Assembly (NCBI GenBank): GCA_050485645.1
Contig: JBJHBT010000006.1
Coordinates: forward strand, 98,416-162,415
Length of the DNA stretch: 64,000 nucleotides
Direction of reading: 5' to 3'
DNA from: JBJHBP01 sp050485645
Lineage (GTDB): Bacteria; Pseudomonadota; Gammaproteobacteria; Steroidobacterales; Rariloculaceae
The notes under the pieces were generated by a model, which saw only the letters and a program-made list of their open reading frames with translations, did no database searches and was not told the origin of the DNA. The position numbers and the translations under genes are program-made. Below, piece by piece: positions 15,770 through 24,861 of this stretch. How positions within the stretch are numbered: the stretch's first letter is position 1; every line of letters begins with the position of its first letter.

Positions 15770-16234
15770 ATGTCAATCACACTCAACGTCAACGGCCAGG
15801 ATCACGAGATTGAGAACCTGTCTGCGGACACCCCACTGCTCTACGCCCTGCGAAACGACCTGTCGCTGAATTCGGCGCGATACGGTTGTGGCGCGGCGCA
15901 ATGCGGCGCCTGTTACGTCCTGCTGAACGGCCGCACAGTGCCATCCTGCGTCACGCCGGTCTCGGCCGCGGTCGGCGCACGCATCACGACAGTCGAGGGA
16001 CTGGGCACGCCGGATTCGCCACATCCGTTGCAGCGGGCGTTCATCGATGAGCAGGCCGCGCAATGCGGCTACTGCACGTCGGGCATGCTGATGGCCGCCG
16101 TGGCATTGCTGGAATCGAATCCTCAGCCCGACGAAGCACAGATTCGCACAGCGATGAATGGCAACCTGTGCCGCTGCGGCTCCCAGCCACGTGTGCTGCG
16201 GGCGATCCGCAAGGTCGCAGGCGGGGAAGGTTGA
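15770..16234 (+). CDS. (2Fe-2S) small subunit of a molybdopterin oxidoreductase, isoquinoline 1-oxidoreductase alpha type
   Basis: 154 residues. The plant-type ferredoxin domain carries Cys40, Cys45, Cys48 and Cys60 (YGCGAAQCGACYV), and the second all-alpha domain carries Cys99, Cys102, Cys134 and Cys136 (CGYCTSGM, LCRCG), the full set for two [2Fe-2S] clusters of the xanthine oxidase family. There is no FAD subunit gene, as in isoquinoline 1-oxidoreductase (IorAB), which passes electrons elsewhere. The large subunit starts 5 bases after its stop. The complex hydroxylates N-heterocycles or oxidises aldehydes; the substrate here is unknown. Confidence 0.9.
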   Translation: MSITLNVNGQDHEIENLSADTPLLYALRNDLSLNSARYGCGAAQCGACYVLLNGRTVPSCVTPVSAAVGARITTVEGLGTPDSPHPLQRAFIDEQAAQCGYCTSGMLMAAVALLESNPQPDEAQIRTAMNGNLCRCGSQPRVLRAIRKVAGGEG

Positions 16235-16239
16235 ATCAC

Positions 16240-18441
16240 ATGCCTTTTGTGTCACGACGTCAGTTTCTCGTCTCTGCCGGTGCCGGTGCACTGGTGGTCG
16301 CCTTCAGAATGGATACACCGCTGGCGCAGCCCGGAGCCGGTTCGCTGCCACGTTTCGTGTCGGGCCATCCGGAGGTCGACTCATGGCTGCGCATCAGTGC
16401 CGACAACGCAATCACGATCCTCACCGGCAAGGTTGAACTCGGCCAGGGGCTTTCCACTGCGCTGTTGCAGATAGCCGCCGAGGAACTCGAGGTACTGCCA
16501 TCCGACATCGAGATTCTCACTGCTGATACCGGAATCACACCGAACGAGTCGTACACCGCCGGCAGCCGCTCCATTGAAGACAGCGGCATGGCCATCCGCC
16601 AGGCCGCCGCCGAAACCAGGAAATTGTTGCTGGAACTGGCGGGCGAGCATTTCGGTGCAGCAGCGGACGATCTGCGCATCAACGATGGTGCGGTGCACTA
16701 CCAGGGTGCGTCGGTCAGCTACGGCACGTTGGTTGAAGGTCAGGCCATCACGCGGCGGATCTCGGCCGACACTCCGCTGAAACCCGCTGCCGATTACCGG
16801 CAGGTGGGCCGCTCGTGGCCACGCGTGGACCTGCCCGCCAAAGTGTTCGGCGGCACCGCCTTCATCCAGGATATACGCCTGGATGGCATGCTCCATGCGC
16901 GCACCGTTCACCCGCCATCACTGCGGGCCACACTGCGCAGCTTCAACCGTGCTGCAGTCGAGAGTCTGCCGGGCGTCGTGGCCGTCGTACGCGACGGATC
17001 CTTCCTCGCCGTGGTGGCGGAGCGCGAGGAACAGGCGGTGAACGCCAGCGCACAACTGGCGGCCTCAGCACGTTGGGATGGCAGCGATGCCGGCGACACG
17101 CCGGAAGGCGACACACTCGAGACCTATCTGCGCGACCGTCCCGCGCAGACCAGCACGCTGGTCGACAGCGGCACGCGGCGCAACGACGCAACGCGGATCA
17201 GCGCAACCTATCTGCGTCCGTTCCAGGCCCATGCCTCGATCGGTCCCAGCTGCGCGATCGCGCTGTGGGACAACGGGGAACTGCGGCTGTGGACGCACAG
17301 CCAGGGCATCTTTCCACTCAGGGACGAACTCACACGTGTGATCGACCTGCCGGCCGATGCCATGCGGCTCACGTTCGCCGAAAACGCCGGCTGCTACGGA
17401 CACAACGGCGCGGATGATGCGGCGCTTGAAGCGGCGCTGATTGCCCGCGCACTGCCAGGGCGGCCGGTGCGACTGCAATGGTCACGCGCGGACGAGTTCG
17501 CTTTCGAACCGCTCGGGGCAGCGATGGTCATGGACTGCGAGGCCGGACTGGATGACGACGGCAACGTCACGGACTGGCATTTCACGGTGCGCGGATTCCC
17601 TCACCCCGGACGACCGGGTTTCGGTGCGGGTAACGGCGCCAACCTGCTCGCCGCGCAGCTGATCGAGAACGCCCTGCCGCCACGCCAGTCGGGGAATCCC
17701 GGGCTGGCACGGAACGCGATTCCGTTGTATCGCTTTGCCGCCACCCGCGTCGACGAACACTTCGTACCCGACCCACCGACGCGCGTGTCATCGCTGCGCG
17801 CACTCGGCGCCTATGCCAATGTGTTCGCCCTGGAGTCGTTCATCGATGAGCTGGCGGCGGCCGCCAACAGGGACCCGGTGGCGTTTCGTCTCGCGTATCT
17901 GGAAGACGAGCGCGCCCGTGAAGTCATCCGAACCGCGGCACGCATCGCGAACTGGTCCGAACGGGGCGGCCTGCCTTCCGGGCGCGCATTGGGCCTGGGC
18001 TTTGCGCAGTACAACAATTCCGCCGCGTACTGCGCCGTGATCGCCGACGTCGAAGTGGCTTCAGATGGCGCTGTGCGCGTTCACAAGCTGTGGTCCGCGG
18101 TGGATTGCGGCCAGGTCATCAACCCCGATGGCGTCCGCAATCAGATCGAAGGCGGCGCGGTGCAGTCGGTCAGCTGGACGCTTCTGGAGGAAATGCGCCT
18201 GCAGACCAGAGCCCGCGGCAATCTCACGTGGCAGGACTACCCGATCCTGCGCTACGAGGCGGTGCCGGACACCGAGATCGTGGTACTGGACCGGCCGGAG
18301 CTGCCGCCACTGGGAACCGGCGAGGCATCCCAGGGGCCAGCCGCGGCGGCCGTGGCCAACGCCATCTACGCGGCATCCGGTGCGCGCGTGCGCAAGCTGC
18401 CGCTGACACCGGCCCGGGTAGTCGCCGCGAGGCAGGGCTGA
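16240..18441 (+). CDS. Molybdopterin-binding large subunit, isoquinoline 1-oxidoreductase beta type
   Basis: 733 residues from ATG 16240, preceded by GGGGAAGG; an in-frame extension to 16063 overlaps the small-subunit gene and is not real. The N-terminus is a Tat-like signal (SRRQFLVSAGAGALVVAF). The duplicated IorB-type molybdopterin domain follows, with LTGKVELGQGLSTALLQIAAEELEV near 60, DVEVASDGAVRVHKLWSAVDCGQVINP near 600 and the catalytic Glu in PLGTGEASQGP near 705. With the small subunit it forms a periplasmic or membrane-associated oxidoreductase. It is smaller than xanthine dehydrogenase subunits and typical for IorB. Confidence 0.88.
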   Translation: MPFVSRRQFLVSAGAGALVVAFRMDTPLAQPGAGSLPRFVSGHPEVDSWLRISADNAITILTGKVELGQGLSTALLQIAAEELEVLPSDIEILTADTGITPNESYTAGSRSIEDSGMAIRQAAAETRKLLLELAGEHFGAAADDLRINDGAVHYQGASVSYGTLVEGQAITRRISADTPLKPAADYRQVGRSWPRVDLPAKVFGGTAFIQDIRLDGMLHARTVHPPSLRATLRSFNRAAVESLPGVVAVVRDGSFLAVVAEREEQAVNASAQLAASARWDGSDAGDTPEGDTLETYLRDRPAQTSTLVDSGTRRNDATRISATYLRPFQAHASIGPSCAIALWDNGELRLWTHSQGIFPLRDELTRVIDLPADAMRLTFAENAGCYGHNGADDAALEAALIARALPGRPVRLQWSRADEFAFEPLGAAMVMDCEAGLDDDGNVTDWHFTVRGFPHPGRPGFGAGNGANLLAAQLIENALPPRQSGNPGLARNAIPLYRFAATRVDEHFVPDPPTRVSSLRALGAYANVFALESFIDELAAAANRDPVAFRLAYLEDERAREVIRTAARIANWSERGGLPSGRALGLGFAQYNNSAAYCAVIADVEVASDGAVRVHKLWSAVDCGQVINPDGVRNQIEGGAVQSVSWTLLEEMRLQTRARGNLTWQDYPILRYEAVPDTEIVVLDRPELPPLGTGEASQGPAAAAVANAIYAASGARVRKLPLTPARVVAARQG

Positions 18442-18526
18442 ATCAAACCGCGGAAACTCGATCTGCGGAAGGCGGAAACGCCCGTGCAGCCGTTTCCGGC
18501 ATCACACGGGCGTCATTCCGGGCAGA

Positions 18527-18601
18527 TGGTAGGCGCGAGTGGGATCGAACCACCGACCCCCACCATGTCAAGGTGGTGCTCTACCACTGAGCTACGCGCC
18601 T
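18527..18601 (-). tRNA. tRNA-Val(GAC)
   Basis: 75-base cloverleaf with encoded CCA: acceptor AGGCGCG/CGCGCCT, anticodon stem CCACC/GGTGG around TTGACAT (anticodon GAC), and T-loop GGTTCGATCCC. It is convergent with the molybdopterin subunit gene and has its own promoter at 18614-18642. Confidence 0.97.
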
Positions 18602-18613
18602 AGAAGGACCGCA

Positions 18614-18642
18614 ACGATACCGATTAGCCCCATCGCGCTCAA
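18614..18642 (-). promoter_or_regulatory. Promoter of tRNA-Val
   Basis: TTGAGC (18642-18637), 17-base spacer and TATCGT (18619-18614), ending 12 bases before the tRNA. The base run just after the -10 is GC-rich (TGCGG), like the discriminator of stringently controlled stable-RNA promoters. Confidence 0.6.
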
Positions 18643-18733
18643 GGGGTAAAACGCAGAAACTGCTTCGGTCGGCCCACCCGCGGTGCTGTTAACGACACAG
18701 TCGCACCTGTGCGCGCGACGTACGTGGCGCCAT

Positions 18734-20779
18734 TCAGTCGATCACGGCAACCGGAGAACCCGGCATCCGGCGACGCAATGCGTCGATTTCATCGCGAATC
18801 CTCGCGGCCTGTTCGAACTCCAGGTCGCGCGCGTGCCGATACATCTGTTTTTCCAGTTTCTGGACACGGGCAAGTATCTGCTCCGGTGGCAGGTTGTCGG
18901 CGACGGCGGCATGACCGTCGCGACCACGTCGTTTCGTCGAACGCGCACGCACTGCCGCATAGGCGCCTTCCATCACGTCGGCGACGCCCTTCACGATACT
19001 GCGTGGCGTGATGTGGTGTTCAGCGTTGTACTGCAGCTGCTTCTCCCGCCGCCTGCCGGTCTCGTCGATCGCCCGCTGCATCGAGCCGGTGACCCGGTCC
19101 GCATACAGAATCGCCCTGCCGCGCACGTTTCTCGCCGCACGCCCGATGGTCTGGATCAGTGAGCCCTCGGAACGCAGGAACCCTTCCTTGTCGGCATCGA
19201 ATATCGCAACCAGCGACACCTCGGGCATGTCCAGCCCCTCACGCAACAGGTTGATGCCGACCAGGACATCGAACTCACCCAGACGCAGATCGCGGATGAT
19301 CTCCATGCGCTCCACCGTATCGATATCCGAATGCAGATAACGAACGCGTATGCCGTGCTCCTGGAGATAGTCGGTGAGATCCTCGGCCATGCGCTTGGTC
19401 AGCGTGGTGATCAGCACCCGTTCACCAAGGTCTGCGCGCAGACGGATTTCCGACAGCACGTCGTCCACCTGCGTACCGGCCGGACGAATCTCCACTTCCG
19501 GGTCCACCAGACCGGTCGGCCGGACCACCTGCTCGACCACCTCATCCGCATGCTGCTGCTCATAGCGGCCCGGCGTTGCCGACACAAAGATGATTTGCGG
19601 TGCCAGCGCCTCGAATTCCTCGAACTTCAGTGGCCGGTTGTCCAACGCCGAAGGCAGGCGGAAGCCGTACTCCACGAGGGTCTCCTTGCGTGAACGGTCT
19701 CCCCGATACATCGCCCCGAGCTGCGGAATGGTGACATGGCTTTCATCCACGAACAGCAATCCGTCGTCGGGCAGATAGTCGAACAGGCAGGGCGGCGGCT
19801 CGCCAGGCGCGCGACCGGAAAGATAGCGCGAGTAGTTCTCGATGCCAGTGCAGTAGCCGACCTCCAGAATCATTTCCATGTCGAACCGGGTGCGCTGCTC
19901 CAGCCGCTGAGCCTCCACAAGCCTGTTCTCGGCACGCAGCCGCTTGAGCTGCTCACCCAGATCAGCACGTATGTGCTCGACGGCCTCCAGCAGGGTTTCA
20001 CGCGGTGTCACATAGTGAGTCTTGGGATAGATCGTGACTCTCGGTACCGACTGCACGATTTCGCCGGTTAGCGGGTCGAACAAACTGATCTGTTCGATCT
20101 CCTCGTCGAACAATGCCACGCGCACCGCATCGCGCTCGGATTCCGCGGGAAATATGTCGATGACATCGCCGCGCACACGGTAGGTGCCGCGGGCAAAGTC
20201 GACCGGGTTCCGCGAGTACTGGAGTTCGGCGAGCCTGCGCAGCAGGTCGCGCTGATTGATCACACTGCCCCGCGCCAGATGCAGGACCATGCCGTGGTAG
20301 GACTTCGGGTCGCCCAGACCGTAGATCGCCGAAACCGTTGCCACGATCACCACGTCACGCCGCTCCAGCAGCGCCTTGGTCGCCGACAATCGCATCTGCT
20401 CGATGTGGCTGTTGATCGAGGAGTCCTTCTCGATGTACGTGTCGGTGGATGGGACGTAGGCCTCAGGCTGATAGTAGTCGTAGTACGACACGAAATACTC
20501 CACAGCATTGTTCGGAAAGAAATCACGCATCTCTCCGTACAACTGTGCCGCCAGCGTCTTGTTGTGCGCCAGAATCAGTGTCGGCCGCTGCAGGCGACTG
20601 ATCACATGCGCCATCGTGAAAGTCTTCCCGGACCCGGTGACACCAAGCAGGGTCTGGCGTGCAAGGCCAGCCGCCAGTCCATCCACGAGGCGGTCAATCG
20701 CGGCCGGCTGGTCGCCCGCGGGCAGATAGTCGGAATTCAGGTCCAGAGAACGATCGGGCATCGGTCGAGCAAGTTCCAT
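18734..20779 (-). CDS. uvrB: Excinuclease ABC subunit B
   Basis: 681 residues, typical length. DNA-damage verification helicase of nucleotide excision repair, loaded by UvrA and paired with UvrC. Walker A is GVTGSGKT near residue 45; the damage-probing beta-hairpin YYDYYQPEAYVPSTDTYIE follows near 98; helicase motifs include DESH near 340; the C-terminal UVR motif (LEKQMYRHARDLEFEQAARIRDEI) binds UvrC. ATG 20779 is used; ATG at MPDRSLDLN is an alternative. I see no E. coli-type LexA box (CTGT-N8-ACAG) in the 66-base divergent gap, so SOS control is not evident. Confidence 0.98.
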   Translation of the reverse strand: MELARPMPDRSLDLNSDYLPAGDQPAAIDRLVDGLAAGLARQTLLGVTGSGKTFTMAHVISRLQRPTLILAHNKTLAAQLYGEMRDFFPNNAVEYFVSYYDYYQPEAYVPSTDTYIEKDSSINSHIEQMRLSATKALLERRDVVIVATVSAIYGLGDPKSYHGMVLHLARGSVINQRDLLRRLAELQYSRNPVDFARGTYRVRGDVIDIFPAESERDAVRVALFDEEIEQISLFDPLTGEIVQSVPRVTIYPKTHYVTPRETLLEAVEHIRADLGEQLKRLRAENRLVEAQRLEQRTRFDMEMILEVGYCTGIENYSRYLSGRAPGEPPPCLFDYLPDDGLLFVDESHVTIPQLGAMYRGDRSRKETLVEYGFRLPSALDNRPLKFEEFEALAPQIIFVSATPGRYEQQHADEVVEQVVRPTGLVDPEVEIRPAGTQVDDVLSEIRLRADLGERVLITTLTKRMAEDLTDYLQEHGIRVRYLHSDIDTVERMEIIRDLRLGEFDVLVGINLLREGLDMPEVSLVAIFDADKEGFLRSEGSLIQTIGRAARNVRGRAILYADRVTGSMQRAIDETGRRREKQLQYNAEHHITPRSIVKGVADVMEGAYAAVRARSTKRRGRDGHAAVADNLPPEQILARVQKLEKQMYRHARDLEFEQAARIRDEIDALRRRMPGSPVAVID

Positions 20780-20845
20780 TTGGTGAGACCACGGCCGCGA
20801 CTTAAGATACGCGAGGCCGGCACATCAGGAAAAGGCGGATTTTCG
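20780..20845 (+). promoter_or_regulatory. Divergent uvrB / aminotransferase promoter region
   Basis: 66-base gap. Toward the aminotransferase, TTGGTG (20780-20785), a 17-base spacer and TAAGAT (20803-20808) form a weak promoter (3/6 and 4/6). AAAAGG near 20830-20835 is the probable ribosome binding site for TTG 20846. Confidence 0.35.
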
Positions 20846-22030
20846 TTGGACCATGCACTATCGCGCAGAATGGCGCGCATTTCAGCTTCCCCGACGGTCA
20901 GCATTACGGCGCTGGCCACCCGTTTGCGCGAGCAGGGTCGCGACATCATCACGCTGAGCGTGGGCGAGCCGGATCTGTCGGCGCCCGGGCATGTGCTCGA
21001 TGCCGCCATCTCCGCCATCCGCGCCGGCGATACGCGCTATACGCCCGTGGCCGGCAGCACGCGTCTGCGTGAGGCCATCGCCGCCAAGTTCCTGCGTGAC
21101 AACAACCTGTCGTACACAGCTGATCAGATTCTGGTCAGCAGCGGCGCCAAGCAGGCCTGCTACAACGCGTGCCAGGCGCTGCTGGACCCGGGTGACGAGG
21201 CGGTCGTGATCGCCCCCTACTGGGTGTCGTATCCGGATATGGTGCGCCTGACCGGTGCGCAGCCCGTCATCATCGACACCACGCAGGCGACCGGCTTCAG
21301 GGTATTGCCCGAACAGCTGGCTGACGCACTTTCGCAGCACACGCGACTGCTGGTTCTCAACAGCCCGTCAAATCCCACCGGCGCCGTGCATACTCGTGAA
21401 GACTGGAAGGCCATCGGCAGAGTGCTGGCCGACTATCCGCGTGTGGTTGTGATTGCGGATGACATCTATGAACACATCTACTGGCACGAATCGCCGTTTA
21501 CGACATTCGCCGAAGCCTGTCCGGAGCTGAAGGAGCGGACGATCACCGTCAACGGCGTTTCCAAGTGCTATGCGATGAGCGGCTGGCGAATCGGCTACGC
21601 GGCCGGCTCCACGCACATCATTGCTGCGATGACGACCATCCAGAGCCAGAGCACCACCAGTGCATGCACGATTTCGCAGGCAGCCGCCACCGCGGCCCTG
21701 AGCGGCGACCAGGCATGGGTGCACGAAATGGCTGCTTCCTTCAAGCGACGGCATGACCTGGTGATCGACGCCATCAATTCGATTCCCGGATTCCGCTGCG
21801 CGCCCACCGGCGGTACCTTCTATGCCTTTGTCGAGATCAGTGGTGCGCTGGCCGCCACTGGTGCTCAGGACGACGTGGAGTTCTGCGCCCGCTTACTGGA
21901 GAGCACGGGCGTGGCACTGGTCCCGGGAGCTGCCTTCGGGGCCACAGGCCACCTGCGCATCTCATTCGCCGTTAGCGAAGAGACGCTGCTCGATGCGCTG
22001 CAGCGTATCCGCCACTTCATCAGCGCCTGA
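20846..22030 (+). CDS. Class I aminotransferase, aspartate aminotransferase type
   Basis: 394 residues from TTG 20846. Starting there gives LSRRMARISASPTVSITALA, the normal N-terminus of the I-gamma aspartate aminotransferases, with AAAAGG about 10 bases upstream; ATG 20870 would cut into it and has no ribosome binding site. PLP features are clear: NSPSNPTGAVH near 175, VIADDIYEHIYW near 205, and VNGVSKCYAMSGWRIGYAA with the Schiff-base Lys near 238. It transfers amino groups between aspartate and 2-oxoglutarate (or closely related substrates, including prephenate in some members). Monocistronic, divergent from uvrB. Confidence 0.9.
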   Translation: MDHALSRRMARISASPTVSITALATRLREQGRDIITLSVGEPDLSAPGHVLDAAISAIRAGDTRYTPVAGSTRLREAIAAKFLRDNNLSYTADQILVSSGAKQACYNACQALLDPGDEAVVIAPYWVSYPDMVRLTGAQPVIIDTTQATGFRVLPEQLADALSQHTRLLVLNSPSNPTGAVHTREDWKAIGRVLADYPRVVVIADDIYEHIYWHESPFTTFAEACPELKERTITVNGVSKCYAMSGWRIGYAAGSTHIIAAMTTIQSQSTTSACTISQAAATAALSGDQAWVHEMAASFKRRHDLVIDAINSIPGFRCAPTGGTFYAFVEISGALAATGAQDDVEFCARLLESTGVALVPGAAFGATGHLRISFAVSEETLLDALQRIRHFISA

Positions 22031-22147
22031 GTGGCCCCGTATCAGCACAGGCACCGGGGATGATCGCAGTGGGAACAGTCACTTGCGCGATGCCATGACG
22101 GCAGGCTCTAACTCGCTGACAGACAAACCAATTCTGTCTCATGCGCC

Positions 22148-22176
22148 TTGACTTGATGAACCTCTTCTACCAGAAT
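22148..22176 (+). promoter_or_regulatory. Promoter of tRNA-Asn
   Basis: TTGACT (22148-22153), 17-base spacer, CAGAAT (22171-22176): a strong sigma-70 promoter placed 21 bases before the tRNA. Confidence 0.7.
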
Positions 22177-22197
22177 GCGCGTGCCTGAAGGCGCGGT

Positions 22198-22273
<76 letters not shown>

Positions 22274-22358
22274 ATTTTCCCTTCATCGCAGCATTCACGT
22301 CCGGAAAACGCACGAATTTCCCGTGCCGACGTGCTTCCCTGCCCCATCCTGCCAGTAC

Positions 22359-22400
22359 TTCGTACGTGCCCATTTATCGTTCGTACATGCACATTTATCG
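22359..22400. repeat. Tandem 21-bp direct repeat downstream of tRNA-Asn
   Basis: Two directly adjacent 21-base units (22359-22379 and 22380-22400), both running TTCGTAC...CATTTATCG-like, differing at two positions. No gene covers them. They could be iterons, a protein-binding array, or the remnant of an element end; IS21-family ends carry short multiple repeats, but I cannot confirm a relationship. The rest of the 292-base gap from tRNA-Asn to the next gene shows nothing else. Confidence 0.5.
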
Positions 22401-22565
22401 GGCGGGTTCGTTGACGCCGTGACCCCCATCACCGAATCGGCTGTCCGGCACCGCTAGACTGTCCGCTTCTCCGATCCGTTTCCAAACGATCGGACCAGCC
22501 AGCCAGCCGGCTTCCGGCAACGACAGATTCGACGCCCACGCGTCAGGCGGATTGACTGATCGACT

Positions 22566-22802
22566 ATGGTGACGAGCACACTACTGTTACGGGGAGATCT
22601 GATCATCGAGGGTGTGAAATTCACCTGGTGGGTGGTCGATGCACGGCCACGTCAGGTGACGGTCAGCCACCCGCTGCACGGAACGCAGACAGCCATCGTC
22701 GATGCAGACCCGGCCGAGATCGCACGACGGCTGGGCAGGTCTCTGATGTCCGGTCGCCACAGCCGGCATGCGCCCGGTTCCTTCAGGATCGACGAGGTCT
22801 GA
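22566..22802 (+). CDS. Small protein of unknown function
   Basis: 78 residues beginning MVTSTLLLRGDLIIEG. The first 45 residues alternate hydrophobic and polar residues, suggesting a small beta-rich fold, and the middle (DADPAEIARRLGRSLM) suggests a helix. The frame has normal GC-rich codon use and no membrane segment. I do not recognise the family. It lies between the tandem repeat and an inverted repeat at 22841. A real gene is plausible but not proven. Confidence 0.45.
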   Translation: MVTSTLLLRGDLIIEGVKFTWWVVDARPRQVTVSHPLHGTQTAIVDADPAEIARRLGRSLMSGRHSRHAPGSFRIDEV

Positions 22803-22840
22803 ATCAGCGATTCGCCAATCGTCTTCGAATCGATGCTCCA

Positions 22841-22858
22841 TTCGTATTATTACGAATA
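22841..22858. repeat. AT-rich inverted repeat
   Basis: ATTCGTA-TTAT-TACGAAT: perfect 7-base arms with a 4-base loop, 38 bases after the small unknown gene and about 230 bases before the next. There is no T-run, so an operator is as likely as a terminator. The remaining part of this 285-base gap contains only a short C/G-rich palindrome near 23010-23023. Confidence 0.4.
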
Positions 22859-23087
22859 AATCGTTAGTGGCGTTGGGCAGATCAGGTCGATAGGCAGCGG
22901 CCCTGCTGTGCGTTCAATCCCTGCCGGCATTCGCGCAATACACGGTCGATACCTGGCTCGAAGCAGACAAAAACTGGGTAACAACGAATGGAATCCCCCT
23001 GTACATGCGCACCCCTTGGGGGAACCATATTTTGAGGCTTGATCCAGGCGAGATTAATCCGATTCAAGTATGGCCTTAGGAGTCATT

Positions 23088-24413
23088 ATGAACCGTACAC
23101 GACGTGTCGTGACACTTTGTTGTTCGCTATCGTTGTTTCAGTGCATGGAATTCGCATTCGGCCAACAGGATATGTGCCCCATTGGTGATTCGCAGTGCCT
23201 GGATCAGCGTTTCGGTGCAGCCTGCGTCAACCTTCGAGATGGCGCCACTGCTGATTCGTGCGCGACCTGGCTTGCATACCTGATGCAACGCCCTGACGCA
23301 GGTGAGCCGGAGCCTCAGCTACTGGCCGGTGCAACGTATCGGGCGTTGGCCAGATTTACTGATGATCCGCACCTTACCCAGTCGCATCAAGAACAAGCTG
23401 CCGCGGTCTTCAGCAGGGTGCTGGATCGGGATCCTGTCAACATTCGTGCGCTTTACGGCCTCGCGTCAACAGCGTCGACTCTTGAGGACAGAGTCGCGTA
23501 CCTGCGTATGGCGGTCGCCGCCAATCCGATCGATCTGCAGACATTGAATCGTCTGGCGGATACCCTGGCAGCTGTCGGCGGCATAGCAAGTGTGCGAGAA
23601 CGAATCGAGATCCGTGAGCAGGCGTACTACGCTGACGCGGACCTCGGCTTTGGCCTCGCATACGGTGACTCGATAATGCAGGATCAGGAGGCTCGCTGGC
23701 GCCTGACATCCAGCATCGTGTCAAATTACTCGGAGCTGCTTCGGCACCTGGAGTCAGACGCTGACGATGGATCCGAACTCATGGACGCCGAAACGCGTCG
23801 CAACCGGTTTATCGATCAGGCCAGAGACGATCTGCTGGTGGATGCCACACTGGAGGAAGTCCGCCGCGCGGACACGTCTGACCCGGAGGTGCTTGTTACC
23901 GGGCTTTCATTGCTCTGTCGCTCCGAGGCGTTGGAGATTTTTGGCGGTCGTGAATGTATGGAGGCCCTGTCGCTTGTAGCGGATAGGGCGCTCACATCCC
24001 CGGACCTTGAACAGGGGCGGCGACTGACCGATGTCGTTGGATCGACCACAGAATCGCTCCTGCAGCAGGACTCGTATCTCGTTCGAGACAACCCGGACTG
24101 GAGGGCGCGAGTCGTAGAATCAATGGAGCAGCTGATCGCCAGCGACGTCGCTACTCCGGCTGTATACGCCAACTACGCAACGGTTCAGACAGACCCTGAA
24201 ATCGGATTGTCGGCATTGCGACAGGGAGCCGTACAGTTTCCCACCGACAGCAACGTCGCGATCGCGGATGCGATGATGGCCACTTCCATGGCATCACTGC
24301 CGCAGACTCTGCTGCCGATGCTCATGGAGGCCATTCGGAGCCACGACCCTCTGGAGAACACCGCAAACGCAGCAGTAGCACCTATCAGGAAGCCGATCTG
24401 GACATCGGCGTGA
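23088..24413 (+). CDS. Exported TPR-like protein of unknown function
   Basis: 441 residues from ATG 23088, chosen for TTAGGAG five to six bases upstream. A signal peptide (residues 1-26, MNRTRRVVTLCC...FAFG) precedes a Cys-containing segment (CPIGDSQCLDQ, AACVNL, DSCATWL) that may form two disulphides in the periplasm. The rest is helical, with tetratricopeptide-like repeats around residues 90-190 (AAAVFSRVLDRDPVNIRALYGLAS is the best) and Asp/Glu-rich helices later. GC content is lower than in neighbouring core genes. It is convergent with the PDZ fragment, 40 bases away. I do not recognise the family; a scaffold role is only suggested by the TPR-like part. Confidence 0.6.
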   Translation: MNRTRRVVTLCCSLSLFQCMEFAFGQQDMCPIGDSQCLDQRFGAACVNLRDGATADSCATWLAYLMQRPDAGEPEPQLLAGATYRALARFTDDPHLTQSHQEQAAAVFSRVLDRDPVNIRALYGLASTASTLEDRVAYLRMAVAANPIDLQTLNRLADTLAAVGGIASVRERIEIREQAYYADADLGFGLAYGDSIMQDQEARWRLTSSIVSNYSELLRHLESDADDGSELMDAETRRNRFIDQARDDLLVDATLEEVRRADTSDPEVLVTGLSLLCRSEALEIFGGRECMEALSLVADRALTSPDLEQGRRLTDVVGSTTESLLQQDSYLVRDNPDWRARVVESMEQLIASDVATPAVYANYATVQTDPEIGLSALRQGAVQFPTDSNVAIADAMMATSMASLPQTLLPMLMEAIRSHDPLENTANAAVAPIRKPIWTSA

Positions 24414-24453
24414 CAGGCCTTCCAGGCAGGTGTCACTCTCCCCGCCGCGGATG

Positions 24454-24789
24454 TCATCTGAGGCTGGCACCAAGCACCCCACGATAGACAGCTACTTGCA
24501 TGGGCTGCCCATCACGCAGGAGTTCCACGATCACAGACTCGCCAGGTGTGCCTTGCTGGGTCAGGGAAACGACTTCCCGGAAGTCAAACACGCGGACACC
24601 CGCGTAGGTAACGATCTGATCCCCAGGCCGAATTCCTGCGTACTCTGCCTGAGAGTTTTCCATCACGCCTGTCACCGTGACCCGCGATGGCCTGCCTGTT
24701 GCGTTCAAGTAGCTGTCGTACTCGGCATCACTCAACTCGTCTCTGAGTCGAGAATCCGGATCAAAGTCGGCCAACCGCTCGGCGAGCAC
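24454..24789 (-). CDS. PDZ-domain protein fragment, probably 5'-truncated
   Basis: 111 residues from GTG 24789. Residues about 35-105 are a PDZ domain (VTGVMENSQAEYAGIRPGDQIVTYAGVRVFDF, then LLRDGQPMQVAVYRG), which binds C-terminal peptides. Reading upstream in the same frame continues as sensible helix (RNELILEYLQARLEAERDG) without any start codon, until the stop codon of the LigK-type gene, which is in this same frame. So the N-terminal part of a larger PDZ protein appears to be lost at a junction with that gene. It could still be translated from GTG, but no ribosome binding site stands out. Confidence 0.55.
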   Translation of the reverse strand: MLAERLADFDPDSRLRDELSDAEYDSYLNATGRPSRVTVTGVMENSQAEYAGIRPGDQIVTYAGVRVFDFREVVSLTQQGTPGESVIVELLRDGQPMQVAVYRGVLGASLR

Positions 24790-24861
24790 CGGCCCTCCAT
24801 CGCGTTCTGCCTCCAGGCGAGCCTGAAGATACTCCAGTATCAGCTCGTTCCTGCGGCGTCT

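Noticed and set aside
20279..20845. Long N-terminal extension of the aspartate aminotransferase-type gene
   Set aside because: It is antisense to uvrB; homology starts at TTG 20846.
20780..20845. LexA box at uvrB
   Set aside because: No CTGT-N8-ACAG or near match was found in the gap.
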